A DNA stretch of 64,000 nucleotides from Streptosporangium sp040640155 (GTDB taxonomy: Bacteria > Actinomycetota > Actinomycetes > Streptosporangiales > Streptosporangiaceae), in NCBI RefSeq assembly GCF_040640155.1, contig NZ_JBFABE010000006.1, forward strand, positions 1 to 64,000, read 5' to 3'. Made by a program: the position numbers and the translations under genes. The notes beneath the pieces were generated by a model. The model saw nothing but the letters and a program-made list of their open reading frames with translations, had not been told where the DNA came from and did not search any database. The stretch's first letter is position 1; every line of letters begins with the position of its first letter. Shown here piece by piece: positions 19,428 through 28,004 of this stretch.

Positions 19428-19444
19428 TTAAGAAAGTTTCCTAA
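19428..19444. promoter_or_regulatory. palindromic operator candidate shared with GH18
   Basis: TTAAGAAAGTTTCCTAA is a 17-bp palindrome around a central G with one mismatch. Its 13-base core is the same as at 33890-33902 except for one base. It lies directly after the predicted transcription start. Confidence 0.65.
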
Positions 19445-19455
19445 GAGTTGCCGTG

Positions 19456-19484
19456 ATACTAGCTTTGACAGATCGCTGTCACAA
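19456..19484 (-). promoter_or_regulatory. sigma-70-type promoter of the GH19 chitinase
   Basis: On the minus strand, TTGTGA (19484-19479) and TAGTAT (19461-19456) are separated by exactly 17 bases. The predicted start near 19449 places the palindrome at about +5 to +21, a repressing position. Confidence 0.6.
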
Positions 19485-19674
19485 CCCCCGTGCGCTCCCG
19501 ATTCCCGGCACCGTCACCGGGCACGTTCCATGTACGTGGCGGCTCGTCCGGCCGGTCGGCGAAGACGTCGTCCGTCCGCGGTCCCGCCCGTCGCCCGCGG
19601 CTCCGCCTGCCGTCCATGGCTCCAACGGGGAGTCCCGGAGAAGGCCCCGGACGGGCCCGGACGGCCCGGGGAGA

Positions 19675-22249
19675 TCAGCGGGCGGTCATCATCGGTACGG
19701 CGAAGAAGACGATCATGGCGATCGTCACCGCGATGACGAAACCGGCCACCTCCCACGCCCAGTCGTGGTGCGAGGGGTTCACCTTCGCCTTCCGGCCGTG
19801 TGACGCGTGGCACCCGCGCCTGCGGGACGCGGTCCGTCCGGTGGGGGCGGGGGCCGTCCGTGCCACCGGTGCCGCCGGTGCCGGTCGCGGCGCCTCGGTG
19901 CGGCCGGTCCACAGGGACTCCGGAGGCATGGCCGGATCGGGCAGGAAGGCCGGAGGCGCCNNNNNNNNNNNNNNNNNNNNNNNNNNNNNNNNNNNNNNNN
20001 NNNNNNNNNNNNNNNNNNNNNNNNNNNNNNNNNNNNNNNNNNNNNNNNNNNNNNNNNNNNGACGACACCGACGACACCGACGACACCGACGACACCGACG
20101 ACACCGACGACACCGACGACACCGGCGACACCGACGACACCGGCGACACCGGCGACACCGGCGACACCGGAAGCGCCGGGGGCGCCGGGGGCGCCGGGGG
20201 CGTCGCCCCGAACATGTTCTCCGGCGCGGTCGTCCCCCTGTCCTGCCGCGCCTCGTACGACGTCGGCGTGCGCCTCGGCGGGCCGGGCCGGAGCGGGGGC
20301 TCGGCGGGCCGGTCCTGGGAGAGGTGCTCCTCGCGCGCCACCCAGCTGGGCAGGCGGAAGCGCGCCCGGTTCGCCGGGGTGCTCAGATGGTCCGGCCGGG
20401 GCGTCCAGAGCGGAAGGGCGGTGGGCATCTCCTCGGACGGGGAACCGTGGGAGCCGTGGGAGACATTGGTGTCCGCGAACCAGTCGACGGCGGACGACGG
20501 CGCGGCCCCGGGCGCGCGGGGCGGCTCGAAGGCCCGATGTGTCTCGGGCACCTCCGGCCCTCTGGAGGCACCGGACCTCCCGGGTGCCTCGGACGTCGGG
20601 AACCCGTCGGACACCGAGGGGGCGGGGACGCTCCGTGACACGATCGGAACGACCGGCGAGGGGGCGAAGGGCGGGCCCGAGGAGGCCGGGGCGGGAAAGG
20701 CCGGGCCCGAGGAGACGGGGGCGGGGAAGACCGGGTCCGAGGAGGCCGAGGGGGGGAAGGCCGGGGCGGGGGAGGCCGCGGGTGCGGGCGGCGCGGCCGC
20801 ACCCGGGAACGACGACCGCGCGCGGCGCTCGCGCTCGTCGGCGTCGAGGGCGGCGAGGGCGTCGAGCTGGTCGGTCTGCAGGGGCCAGCCGGGCAGCGGG
20901 CGCGCGCCGGGCGGGTCGTCGAGCACGTCCCCGTAGACGCCGGGGGTACGCGCAGGCGGGGCGGGGACGGAGGACACGGAGGACACGGAGGGCGCGGCGG
21001 GCGGCGGGCGCAGGGCTTCGGCGGCGGGTGTACGGAGGACCTCCGCGGGCGAGAGGCCGGCGGCCTCGGGGAGCGTGACCTCGTCCGGCCGCTGCTCGGG
21101 GCATCGTTCCCCGTCCCGCGGGGCGGCGGCGACCAGCCTGTCGGTGTAGGCGCGGGCCGCCCGCGTCTCCGGGGTGAGCGGGTGGGACGGCTCCCGTCGC
21201 CCGTCCTGTCGCGCGGGGGCGTCGTCCAGCACGTCCCCGGGGATCGGGGCGGACAGCGGAGCGGCCCGGCGCGGCCGGGGGCGCTGGAGCCTGCGGCGAG
21301 GGCGCAGGGACGCGGCGTCCAGGTCGGTGAGGACCGAGTCCCTGATCTTCGGAATCGGCTGCGTGCTGGCCTCGTGCGCGGAGACCGTGTCCCGGTCCGG
21401 CGGTGCGAAGGGGTCGGGGAAGCGGTCCTCGGCCGTCCCGTTCGTCCCGGCCGCGTCACCGAGGCCGGGGAGGTCCGGAACGCCGGGAAGGCTCGGAACG
21501 CCGGGAAGGCTCGGAACGCCGGGAAGGCTCGGTGTGCCGGAGAGCGGGCCGGGAGGGGTGCCGGGCGCGGTGCCGTTCCCCGGCGACGGCAGGGGCCACT
21601 GGGGCGTCGTCGGCCAGAGCTGCCTGACCAGGGGGGACATGGGCCGCCCCGCCGTGGGGGCGATCGGGGCCCGCGGGCCCAGCACCGCCGAGCGCAGCCG
21701 CGCCGCAGGGGTGGCCCAGGGGGCGAGGTTGAGCACGTCGCGGACCGGCGCGACGGCGAGGGCGCCGAACACCTCGGCCAGGTTCTCGGGGATCCGGGCC
21801 GAGGCCAGGGCGAGGCCCAGCGACTGGGCGAACCGGCGGCAGGCGCTCACGGTCAGCTCGTCGGCGGTGTCGACCGCCACGTCCAGCACCCAGGAGAGCT
21901 CGGCGGCGTCCATCTCGCACACGCCCGACAGGTACAGCACCTCGCGCTGGTGGGTGCGCAGGTCGCCGAGGACGCGCTGGACCAGGGTCGCGACCGGGTC
22001 GAGCCCGGTGAGGGGCGGCGAGTAGACGATGTCGCGCTGGTAGATCTCGCGGCGGGCGAGCGCGTACAGCGCCGCGCGCGGCGGTTCGGTGTCCAGGACG
22101 TTGGAGAGGACGGCCACCAGGACGTCGGAGGCCGGGCCCGCGTCGCCGAGCTGGTCGTGGGCGTAGGCGAACAGCCCTGCTGCGTGGCGGTCGTAGAGCT
22201 CGGCGATCAGTTCGGCGCGCGAGCGTTGACCGAGGAGCGGTTGGGTCAC
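19675..22249 (-). CDS. sigma-70-like protein with long Pro-rich tail and C-terminal membrane anchor (spans assembly gap)
   Basis: The N-terminus (about 1-160) resembles ECF sigma factor regions 2 and 4: AELYDRHAAGLFAYAHDQLGDAG, and LRTHQREVLYLSGVCEMDAAELSWVLDVAVDTADELT. It is followed by more than 550 residues of Pro/Ala/Ser-rich low complexity with two repeat arrays. The 100-N gap then interrupts the gene. On the far side the frame open from the gap edge reads APPAFLPDPAMPPESLWTG, the same Pro-rich style, and ends in one membrane helix (AGFVIAVTIAMIVFFAVP) with a five-residue tail MMTAR. The N count is a placeholder, so the apparent frame through the gap (ending at 19514) is an artefact, and 19675 is the better stop. 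GTG start with GAGGAA upstream. Function unknown; possibly a membrane-tethered transcription regulator. Confidence 0.65.
19961..20060. other. assembly gap (100 N)
   Basis: Exactly 100 N, the usual placeholder for a gap of unknown length. The right edge is a 9-bp tandem array, so the assembly probably broke in the repeat. Confidence 0.99.
20061..20169. repeat. 9-bp tandem array at the gap edge
   Basis: About twelve copies of GACGACACC or GGCGACACC, read on the minus strand as Val-Ser-Ser / Val-Ser-Pro. The array continues into the N gap, so the copy number is unknown. Confidence 0.9.
21477..21530. repeat. three exact 18-bp tandem units in the sigma-like gene
   Basis: GGAACGCCGGGAAGGCTC is repeated at 21477, 21495 and 21513. 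On the minus strand it encodes repeated Leu-Pro-Gly-Val-Pro-Ser in the proline-rich region. Confidence 0.9.
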
Positions 22250-22539
22250 AGGACCGGTTCCTCTGGTGTTTCGGCGAGCGGGGGGAGAAGCAGGGGACGT
22301 CCGTGAAGCCTGAGACGTACGGTGCCGGTGGGATCAAGTTCGACGATGTGGGTAATCATGTCAAGTCATGGGCGCCTCCCGCACTACAGAATGCCCTTTT
22401 GCCGAGAAATACACCTGACGATCTGGCTCGGCAAAGCAGGGAAGACAGACCGGTTAAGGGGGGCATAGGCTGACCCGCGCGGAATCATGGGGACGGTTGG
22501 GGCAGGGGTCCACAATCCTGTCGAAAAAAGAGGTTGCGC

Positions 22540-23772
22540 ATGATCACATTCAACGATGTCACCAAGCGCTACGCCGACGGGACCGTCGCCGTGGACGATC
22601 TGAGCCTTGAGGTGCCCACCGGGGAGATGACCGTCTTCGTCGGCCCCTCGGGATGCGGCAAGACCACGTCCCTCCGGATGATCAACCGGATGATCGACCC
22701 CACCAGCGGGCGGATCCTGCTGGACGGCGTGGACGTCACGACGATCGACCCGCCCACGTTGCGCCGTGGCATCGGGTACGTCATCCAGCAGGCCGGCCTC
22801 TTCCCGCACCGGAAGATCGTGGACAACATCGCGACGGTGCCCCTCCTGCTCGGCTGGGAGAAGAAGAAGGCCCGTGACCGGGCGATGGAGCTGCTGGAGA
22901 GGGTCGGGCTCGACACCAAGATGGCCGGCCGCTATCCCTTCCAGCTCTCCGGCGGCCAGCAGCAGCGCGTCGGTGTGGCCCGCGCGCTCGCCGCCGACCC
23001 GCCCGTGTTGCTGATGGACGAGCCGTTCAGCGCGGTCGACCCGATCGTGCGCACCAGCCTGCAGGACGAGTTGCTCCGCCTCCAGGCGGAGCTGAACAAG
23101 ACCATCGTGTTCGTCACCCACGACATCGACGAGGCCATGAAGCTCGGCGACCGGGTGGCGGTGCTCCGCGTCGGCGGGCGGCTGGCGCAGCTCGACACCC
23201 CCGCGACCCTGCTGGCCCGGCCCGCCGACGACTTCGTCAGCGAGTTCCTGGGCCGGGACCGCGGCATCCGGCGCCTGTCGTTCGTCTCCGACGAGGGGCT
23301 GCGCCTCCGCACCGACCTGCTCGTCCCGGTCTCCTCCGACGTCGCCTCGGCGCGCGCCTCCGGCGAGGAGTGGCTGGCCGTGCTGGACGAGAGGGAACGG
23401 CCGCTGGGCTGGGTCTCGACCCGTGAGCTACCCGGGACCGGCACCCTCGCCGACCTGGAACTCGCCCCGTACGGGTCGTACGTCAGCGGGCGCGACTCGC
23501 TGCGCGGCGCGCTGGACGCGACGCTGCTGTCGCCCTCGGGCAACGCCGTCGCGGTGGACGCCTCGGGCCGGGCGGTGGGCGTCGCCACCCGCCGGGCGCT
23601 GGACGAGGCGCTGACCGAGGTCGCGACAGCCACCGGCGGAGCCGCCGGGGACACCGGCACGACCACGAAGGACGCCGGGGGAACCGCCGGTGGCACCGGT
23701 GGCACCGGTGCTCCGGACGGCGGCGCCCCGAACGGCGCCGGCACCGGCGGTACGGGAGGCGTCGATGGATGA
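22540..23772 (+). CDS. ABC transporter ATP-binding protein, glycine betaine/choline type
   Basis: A 410-residue ATPase of the OpuCA/ProV type. Walker A is GPSGCGKTTS, the signature is LSGGQQQRVGVARAL, Walker B is VLLMDEPFSAVDP, and the switch His is in VTHDIDEAM. A CBS-like regulatory region follows (about 250-370), and the C-terminus ends in a Gly/Thr-rich tail with repeated GTGG. ATG 22540 is chosen because AAAGAGG lies six bases upstream; an in-frame TTG at 22534 is too close to that site. First gene of a four-gene operon with two permeases and a binding protein for uptake of quaternary amines such as choline or betaine. Confidence 0.9.
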   Translation: MITFNDVTKRYADGTVAVDDLSLEVPTGEMTVFVGPSGCGKTTSLRMINRMIDPTSGRILLDGVDVTTIDPPTLRRGIGYVIQQAGLFPHRKIVDNIATVPLLLGWEKKKARDRAMELLERVGLDTKMAGRYPFQLSGGQQQRVGVARALAADPPVLLMDEPFSAVDPIVRTSLQDELLRLQAELNKTIVFVTHDIDEAMKLGDRVAVLRVGGRLAQLDTPATLLARPADDFVSEFLGRDRGIRRLSFVSDEGLRLRTDLLVPVSSDVASARASGEEWLAVLDERERPLGWVSTRELPGTGTLADLELAPYGSYVSGRDSLRGALDATLLSPSGNAVAVDASGRAVGVATRRALDEALTEVATATGGAAGDTGTTTKDAGGTAGGTGGTGAPDGGAPNGAGTGGTGGVDG

Positions 23773-24427
23773 GGAGCCGCTGGTCCGATGGGACTGGATC
23801 GGGCGTAACTGGCCCACGATCCAGGAGCTCCTCGCCGACCACGTCGTGATGGCCCTGGTGCCGGTCCTGGTGGGGCTGCTCATCGCGCTCCCGCTCGGAC
23901 TGGCCGGGGTCCGCTGGCGCTGGCTCTACCAGCCGACCGTCGGCCTGATGAACGTGGTCTACTCGCTGCCCTCGCTGGCCGTCTTCATCGTGCTCATCCC
24001 GCTGACCGGCCTCGCGACCCGCACGACCGTCATGATCCCGCTCACCTTCTACGCCATGGCGGTGCTCATCCCCGCGGTCGTGGACGGTCTCGCCTCGGTC
24101 CCCGACCACGTACGGCAGTCCGCGGTGGCCATGGGCTTCACCCCGTTGCGCAGGCTGCTCCAGGTGGAGCTGCCGATCGCGGTGCCGGTGGTGCTGGCCG
24201 GGCTCCGGGTGGCGACGGTCGCCGGCGTCAGCCTGGTCAGCGTCGGCGCGCTGGTCGGCAGGGGCGGGCTCGGCTACCTGTTCATCGACGGCTGGCAGCG
24301 GCAGTTCTACACCCCGATCGTCGTGGGCATCGTGCTGGTCGTGCTGCTCGCCGGGATCGCGGACCTGCTGCTGATCCTGGCGCAGCGCCTGCTCACCCCG
24401 TGGTCGAGGGCGAGGGGGTCCGCGTGA
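23765..24427 (+). CDS. ABC transporter permease, OpuCB/OpuBB type
   Basis: A 220-residue membrane permease with about five to six helices and the binding-protein-dependent transport motif around VRQSAVAMGFTPLRRLLQVELPIAVPVVLAGLR, where the EAA loop contacts the ATPase. The start (ATG 23765) overlaps the ATPase gene by eight bases. The end overlaps the next permease through GTGA. Part of the same osmoprotectant/choline-type importer. Confidence 0.88.
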   Translation: MDEEPLVRWDWIGRNWPTIQELLADHVVMALVPVLVGLLIALPLGLAGVRWRWLYQPTVGLMNVVYSLPSLAVFIVLIPLTGLATRTTVMIPLTFYAMAVLIPAVVDGLASVPDHVRQSAVAMGFTPLRRLLQVELPIAVPVVLAGLRVATVAGVSLVSVGALVGRGGLGYLFIDGWQRQFYTPIVVGIVLVVLLAGIADLLLILAQRLLTPWSRARGSA

Positions 24428-25095
24428 ACTGGCTGCTCGACTTCTTCGGGAACCCGGCCAACTGGTCGGGGCCCGACGGGATCCCGATCCGGCTGCTGGA
24501 GCACCTGGAGTTCGCCGGGCTCTCGCTGCTGCTGGCGACGCTGATCGCGCTCCCGCTGGGGCTGCTGATCGGCCACACCGGCAGGGGCGCCCTGCTGGTG
24601 ATCCTCGCCGCCAACGCGGCCCGCGCCCTGCCCACGCTCGGCCTGCTGGTCCTCATCGTGCTCCTCATGGGCGTCGGGACGATCCTGCCCGTGCTGATCC
24701 CGCTGGTGGCGCTGGCCATCCCGCCCATCCTGGTCAACACCTACGAGGGCATCCGCGGGGTCGACCCCGAGCTGCGCGACGCCGCGTACGGGATGGGGCT
24801 CAAGGGCGGGCAGGTCCTCGGGAGGGTGCTGGTGCCGGTCGCCCTGCCGCTCATCCTGCTGGGCCTGCGGCTGGCCGCGATCCAGGTGGTCGCGACCGCG
24901 ACCGTGGCCGCGTACGTGGGCCTGGGCGGGCTGGGCCGGTTCATCATCGACGGCCTGGCCACCAAGAACTTCCCGAGCACGATCGGCGGGGCGGTCCTCG
25001 TGGCCCTGTTGGCGCTTCTCGTCCAGCTCGGGTTCACTCTGGTGCAGCGCGTAACGGTCTCCCCGGGGGTGAGCGAGCGCCAGTCCATCCGATAG
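24424..25095 (+). CDS. ABC transporter permease, OpuCD/OpuBD type
   Basis: A 223-residue second permease subunit. The EAA-type loop is LRDAAYGMGLKGGQVLGRVLVPVALPLILLGLR in style, followed by VAAYVGLGGLGRFI. GTG start at 24424 in a GTGA overlap with the previous gene, with GAGGGGG upstream. It would form a heterodimeric channel with the preceding permease. Confidence 0.88.
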   Translation: MNWLLDFFGNPANWSGPDGIPIRLLEHLEFAGLSLLLATLIALPLGLLIGHTGRGALLVILAANAARALPTLGLLVLIVLLMGVGTILPVLIPLVALAIPPILVNTYEGIRGVDPELRDAAYGMGLKGGQVLGRVLVPVALPLILLGLRLAAIQVVATATVAAYVGLGGLGRFIIDGLATKNFPSTIGGAVLVALLALLVQLGFTLVQRVTVSPGVSERQSIR

Positions 25096-25131
25096 TCTCC
25101 TATACCCCCCGTTTTGGAAGGGAATAGCACG

Positions 25132-26049
25132 ATGAAGCGCTTTTTCGGCACCGCGGCGGTCCTGCTGTCCGCGGCGCTCACACTTTCCGCGTGCGGCGGA
25201 GGAGATCCGCTCACCAGCGCCTCCCCGGCGCCCGCCGGATCCGGCTCCGCGCCGGCGGCCGGGGGGAAGGTCGTCATCGGTTCGGCCAACTTCCCGGAGA
25301 ACGTCCTGCTCGCCGAGATCTACTCCCAGGCCCTGGAGGCCAAGGGCGTCCAGGTCGAGGAGAAGCTCAACATCGGCAGCCGTGAGGTCCTGTACGACCA
25401 GGTCAAGAGTGGTGGCCTGACCGTCCTGCCCGAGTACATCGGCTCGCTGCTGGCCTTCGTCGACAAGTCGACCACGGCCAAGTCCAAGGACGACGTCGTG
25501 GCCGGCCTGAAGGAGAAGCTCCCCGCCGAGCTGGAGGTGCTGACCCCGGCCGCGGCCGAGGACAACAACTCGCTGACCGTCACCAAGGAGACCGCCACCA
25601 AGAACGGTCTGGCCACCATCGAGGACCTGGTCAAGGTCTCCAAGAACTACGTGGTCGGCGGCCCGCCGGAGTTCCAGAGCCGCCAGGAGAAGAACTTCAA
25701 GGACACCTACGGCCTGGAGTTCAAGGAGTGGAAGAAGACCGGCGACGCCACCGCCGACGCCATCAAGGACGGCACCGTCCAGGTCGGCAACGTCTTCACC
25801 ACCGACCCGAAGATCATCGTCAACGACCTGGTCTCCCTCCAGGACACCAAGAGCGCCTTCGCCGCCGAGAACATCGCCCCGCTGGTCAACAAGGCGGGTG
25901 TGAACGACACCGTCCGTACCACGCTGGACGCGGTCTCGGCCAAGCTCGACACCCCCGGCCTGGTCACGCTGATGAAGCGCGTCGCGGTCGACAAGGACGA
26001 CGCGGCCACGGTCGCCAAGGACTGGCTGACCCAGAACGGCCTGCTGTGA
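25132..26049 (+). CDS. glycine betaine/choline-type substrate-binding lipoprotein
   Basis: A 305-residue OpuAC/ProX-family binding protein. A lipoprotein signal ends in a lipobox TLSACGGG, followed by a short Ser/Pro/Ala linker. The mature protein contains VVIGSANFPENVLLAEIYSQALEAKG, LPEYIGSLLAF and VGNVFTTDPKI, typical of the family. ATG 25132 follows GGAAGGGAAT. It is the last gene of the operon, and a strong terminator follows at 26086-26113. The exact ligand (betaine, choline, carnitine or other) is not decided here. Confidence 0.88.
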   Translation: MKRFFGTAAVLLSAALTLSACGGGDPLTSASPAPAGSGSAPAAGGKVVIGSANFPENVLLAEIYSQALEAKGVQVEEKLNIGSREVLYDQVKSGGLTVLPEYIGSLLAFVDKSTTAKSKDDVVAGLKEKLPAELEVLTPAAAEDNNSLTVTKETATKNGLATIEDLVKVSKNYVVGGPPEFQSRQEKNFKDTYGLEFKEWKKTGDATADAIKDGTVQVGNVFTTDPKIIVNDLVSLQDTKSAFAAENIAPLVNKAGVNDTVRTTLDAVSAKLDTPGLVTLMKRVAVDKDDAATVAKDWLTQNGLL

Positions 26050-26085
26050 CGCCGGCGGACTCCTCCGCACGGCCGTCCTGAAAGA

Positions 26086-26113
26086 GAAGGCGGGTGGATC
26101 TCCACCCGCCTTC
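26086..26113. terminator. stem-loop terminator between the transporter operon and the ThrRS-like gene
   Basis: Perfect 13-base arms GAAGGCGGGTGGA and TCCACCCGCCTTC with a very short loop. The two genes converge on it, so it can terminate both. Confidence 0.8.
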
Positions 26114-26184
26114 CGCCGTCTCCGGCGCGGATCCCGATGGGCCGGACGTCCCGGCGAGGGCCCGCGCCGGAGTGGTCTTGTCGT

Positions 26185-27228
26185 CTAGCCCCCCGCCGGG
26201 ACGGCGTCGTCCCACAGGACGGTGCCGTGGGCACCGACGAGCGCCCCGACGCGGGCCAGGGCGTCGGCGTCCGGCAGCTCGGCCTCGGTGACCGGCAGGA
26301 TCACGAGCTGGACGGGGGCGAGCCAGGCGGGGAAGGCGCCACCGTGCTGCTCGATCAGATGGGCGACGGCCCGTTCCACGCTGCCGATGACGCTGCGGTG
26401 CACCATGACGGGCCGGTGCCTCGCGCCGTCCGGCCCGATGTAGCGCAGGTCGAACCGCTCGGGCTGGTGGAGGTCGACCTGAACGGTGGACAGGGTGGAC
26501 TCCCGCCCGGCGCCGTCGACGACCTGGACGTCGATCTTGGGCCCGTAGAACGCGGCCTCCCCCTCGGCGGCCTCGTACGGCAGGCCGGAGCGGTCGAGGA
26601 CGTCGGTCAGCAGGGCGGTGGAGCGCCGCCACATCTCCGGGTCGGCGACGTACTTCCCTCCGGCGCCGGGCAGGGAGAGCCGGTAGCGGGACCGGGTGAG
26701 GCCGAGGGCCTCGTGCGCCCGGCGGATCATCTCCAGGGCTCCCAGCGCCTCGCCGGCGACCTGGCCGGGGGTGCAGAAGATGTGCGCGTCGTTGAGCTGG
26801 ACGGCCCGCACCCGGGTCAGCCCGCCGAGCACGCCCGACGGCTCCGAGCGGTACATGCCGCCCAGCTCGGCGATGCGCAACGGCAGCTCACGATGGCTGC
26901 GGGATCGGGAACGGTAGATCAGCGCGTGGTGCGGGCACAGGCTCGGCCGCAGCACGACCTGCTCGGACCCCAGCGCCATGGGCGGGAACATGTCGTCGCC
27001 GTAGTGCGACCAGTGCCCGGAGATCTCGTACAGCTCCCGTTTGCCCAGCACCGGCGAGTACACGTGCCGGTAGCCCGCCCGCCGTTCGGCGGCGCGGACG
27101 TACTCCTCCAGGGCGTGGCGCACGGTCGCGCCGTCGGGCAGCCAGTAGGGCAGTCCCGCTCCGATCAGCGGGTCGGTGTCGAACAGGTCCAGCTCGCGGC
27201 CGAGCCTGCGGTGGTCGTGGTCGTGCAT
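26185..27228 (-). CDS. shortened threonyl-tRNA synthetase-like protein
   Basis: A 347-residue class II synthetase core of threonyl type. It has motif 2 (ELGGMYRSEPSGVLGGLTRVRAV) and motif 3 (VMVHRSVIGSVERAVAHLIEQ), and all three zinc ligands of ThrRS are kept: Cys in PSLCPHH, His in NDAHIF, His in MVHRS. Full-length ThrRS is about 650 residues. Here the TGS and editing domains are absent, and the anticodon-binding domain stops after about 45 residues (LAPVQLVILPVTEAE). ATG with GAGGAG upstream. The leader peptide and hairpin upstream suggest control by threonine supply. It could be a paralogue that charges a non-tRNA carrier or a resistance form; this cannot be decided here. Confidence 0.8.
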   Translation of the reverse strand: MHDHDHRRLGRELDLFDTDPLIGAGLPYWLPDGATVRHALEEYVRAAERRAGYRHVYSPVLGKRELYEISGHWSHYGDDMFPPMALGSEQVVLRPSLCPHHALIYRSRSRSHRELPLRIAELGGMYRSEPSGVLGGLTRVRAVQLNDAHIFCTPGQVAGEALGALEMIRRAHEALGLTRSRYRLSLPGAGGKYVADPEMWRRSTALLTDVLDRSGLPYEAAEGEAAFYGPKIDVQVVDGAGRESTLSTVQVDLHQPERFDLRYIGPDGARHRPVMVHRSVIGSVERAVAHLIEQHGGAFPAWLAPVQLVILPVTEAELPDADALARVGALVGAHGTVLWDDAVPAGG

Positions 27229-27267
27229 GGCGGTCTCCTCGCGTACGTCGGGCGAGTGACCGCAAGA

Positions 27268-27299
27268 CGAAGCCCCGGGGCACTCGCCCCGGGGCTTCG
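27268..27299 (-). terminator. attenuator-like hairpin upstream of the ThrRS-like gene
   Basis: Perfect 13-bp stem CGAAGCCCCGGGG / CCCCGGGGCTTCG with a six-base loop, then UCUU in the transcript. It lies between the Thr-codon leader peptide and the synthetase gene. The loop side (GGGCGAGTG in the RNA) can also pair with CACTCGCCC a little downstream (27250-27258), giving an alternative fold. Confidence 0.7.
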
Positions 27300-27312
27300 A
27301 CTAGGACATCGG

Positions 27313-27363
27313 TCAGCGCGCCGGGACACTCTCCGGCGTCGTCGTCATGGTGGCGCGCTTCAT
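27313..27363 (-). CDS. putative threonine leader peptide
   Basis: A 16-residue reading frame MKRATMTTTPESVPAR with four Thr codons among residues 5-9. Its stop codon lies 13 bases before the hairpin, and the synthetase starts 84 bases after the stop. This layout matches ribosome-mediated attenuation leaders. No Shine-Dalgarno is visible; TACCGT lies eight bases upstream of the ATG, so the message may be leaderless. Confidence 0.55.
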   Translation of the reverse strand: MKRATMTTTPESVPAR

Positions 27364-27458
27364 GGGAAGAACGGTAGCAGAGGCGTCGCGACGCCCACCG
27401 GCCGTTCCGCGCGGCGCCCGGGGGGCGGGCATCGGCCCGGCTCCGGGATGATGGGCCC

Positions 27459-27929
27459 ATGAACCACTTCGTCGAGTCCATGGCCCAGGTGGTGACCGGG
27501 GTGACGGTCGTCACGGTGAAGGACGAGCGCGACGACGTGGGGGTCACGGTCGCCACCTTCACGTCGATCTCGCTGGACCCGCCGCTGGTGATGGTGAGCC
27601 TGGACAACGAGGGATACCTCAACGAACTGCTGCTGCGGCACGACCGCTGGGCCGCCAGCGTGCTGTCGGCCGGGCAGAAGGCGATCGCCAGCCGGTTCTC
27701 CACGGCGGGACGGCCGGGGGCCCGGCTGCTGCTCGCGGGCACCCCGCACCACCGGGGCAGGCTGAGCGACGCCCTGGTGGTGGACGGCGGCGTCACCGCG
27801 CTGGAGGCCGAGACGGTCAAGGTCGTCCCGGCCGGGGACCACACGCTCTTCATCGCGAAGGTGCTCGGCGTCGACTACGTCGACGCGTCGGCCACGCCGC
27901 TGTCCCGCTACCGGGGCCGCTACCGCTGA
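27459..27929 (+). CDS. flavin reductase-like FMN-binding protein
   Basis: A 156-residue flavin-reductase-domain protein. The start FVESMAQVVTGVTVVTV, the SLDPPLVMVSLDNEGYLNELL region and the end FIAKVLGVDYVDASATPLSRYRGRY fit the family, which reduces FMN or FAD with NAD(P)H to supply two-component monooxygenases. No partner oxygenase is next to it. It stands alone between divergent and convergent neighbours, and its promoter region overlaps that of the Thr leader. Confidence 0.85.
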   Translation: MNHFVESMAQVVTGVTVVTVKDERDDVGVTVATFTSISLDPPLVMVSLDNEGYLNELLLRHDRWAASVLSAGQKAIASRFSTAGRPGARLLLAGTPHHRGRLSDALVVDGGVTALEAETVKVVPAGDHTLFIAKVLGVDYVDASATPLSRYRGRYR

Positions 27930-28004
27930 CGGCCCGCCCGGGGCCGCCGCGGTCGCCCCCGGTGCGGGACCGGTTGCGGGACCCGGCGCGGTGTCCGGGA
28001 CGGG

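Noticed and set aside
19514..19674. C-terminal continuation of the sigma-like reading frame through the N gap to 19514
   Set aside because: The gap length is a placeholder, so the frame across it has no meaning. The other frame gives continued Pro-rich sequence and a membrane helix, which is more plausible.
20061..20169. Possible CRISPR array
   Set aside because: The units are 9 bp with no spacers and lie inside a coding sequence; it is a microsatellite.
27268..27363. T-box riboswitch upstream of the ThrRS-like gene
   Set aside because: No T-box sequence or specifier stem could be seen, and the region is too short. A Thr-codon leader peptide plus hairpin explains it better.
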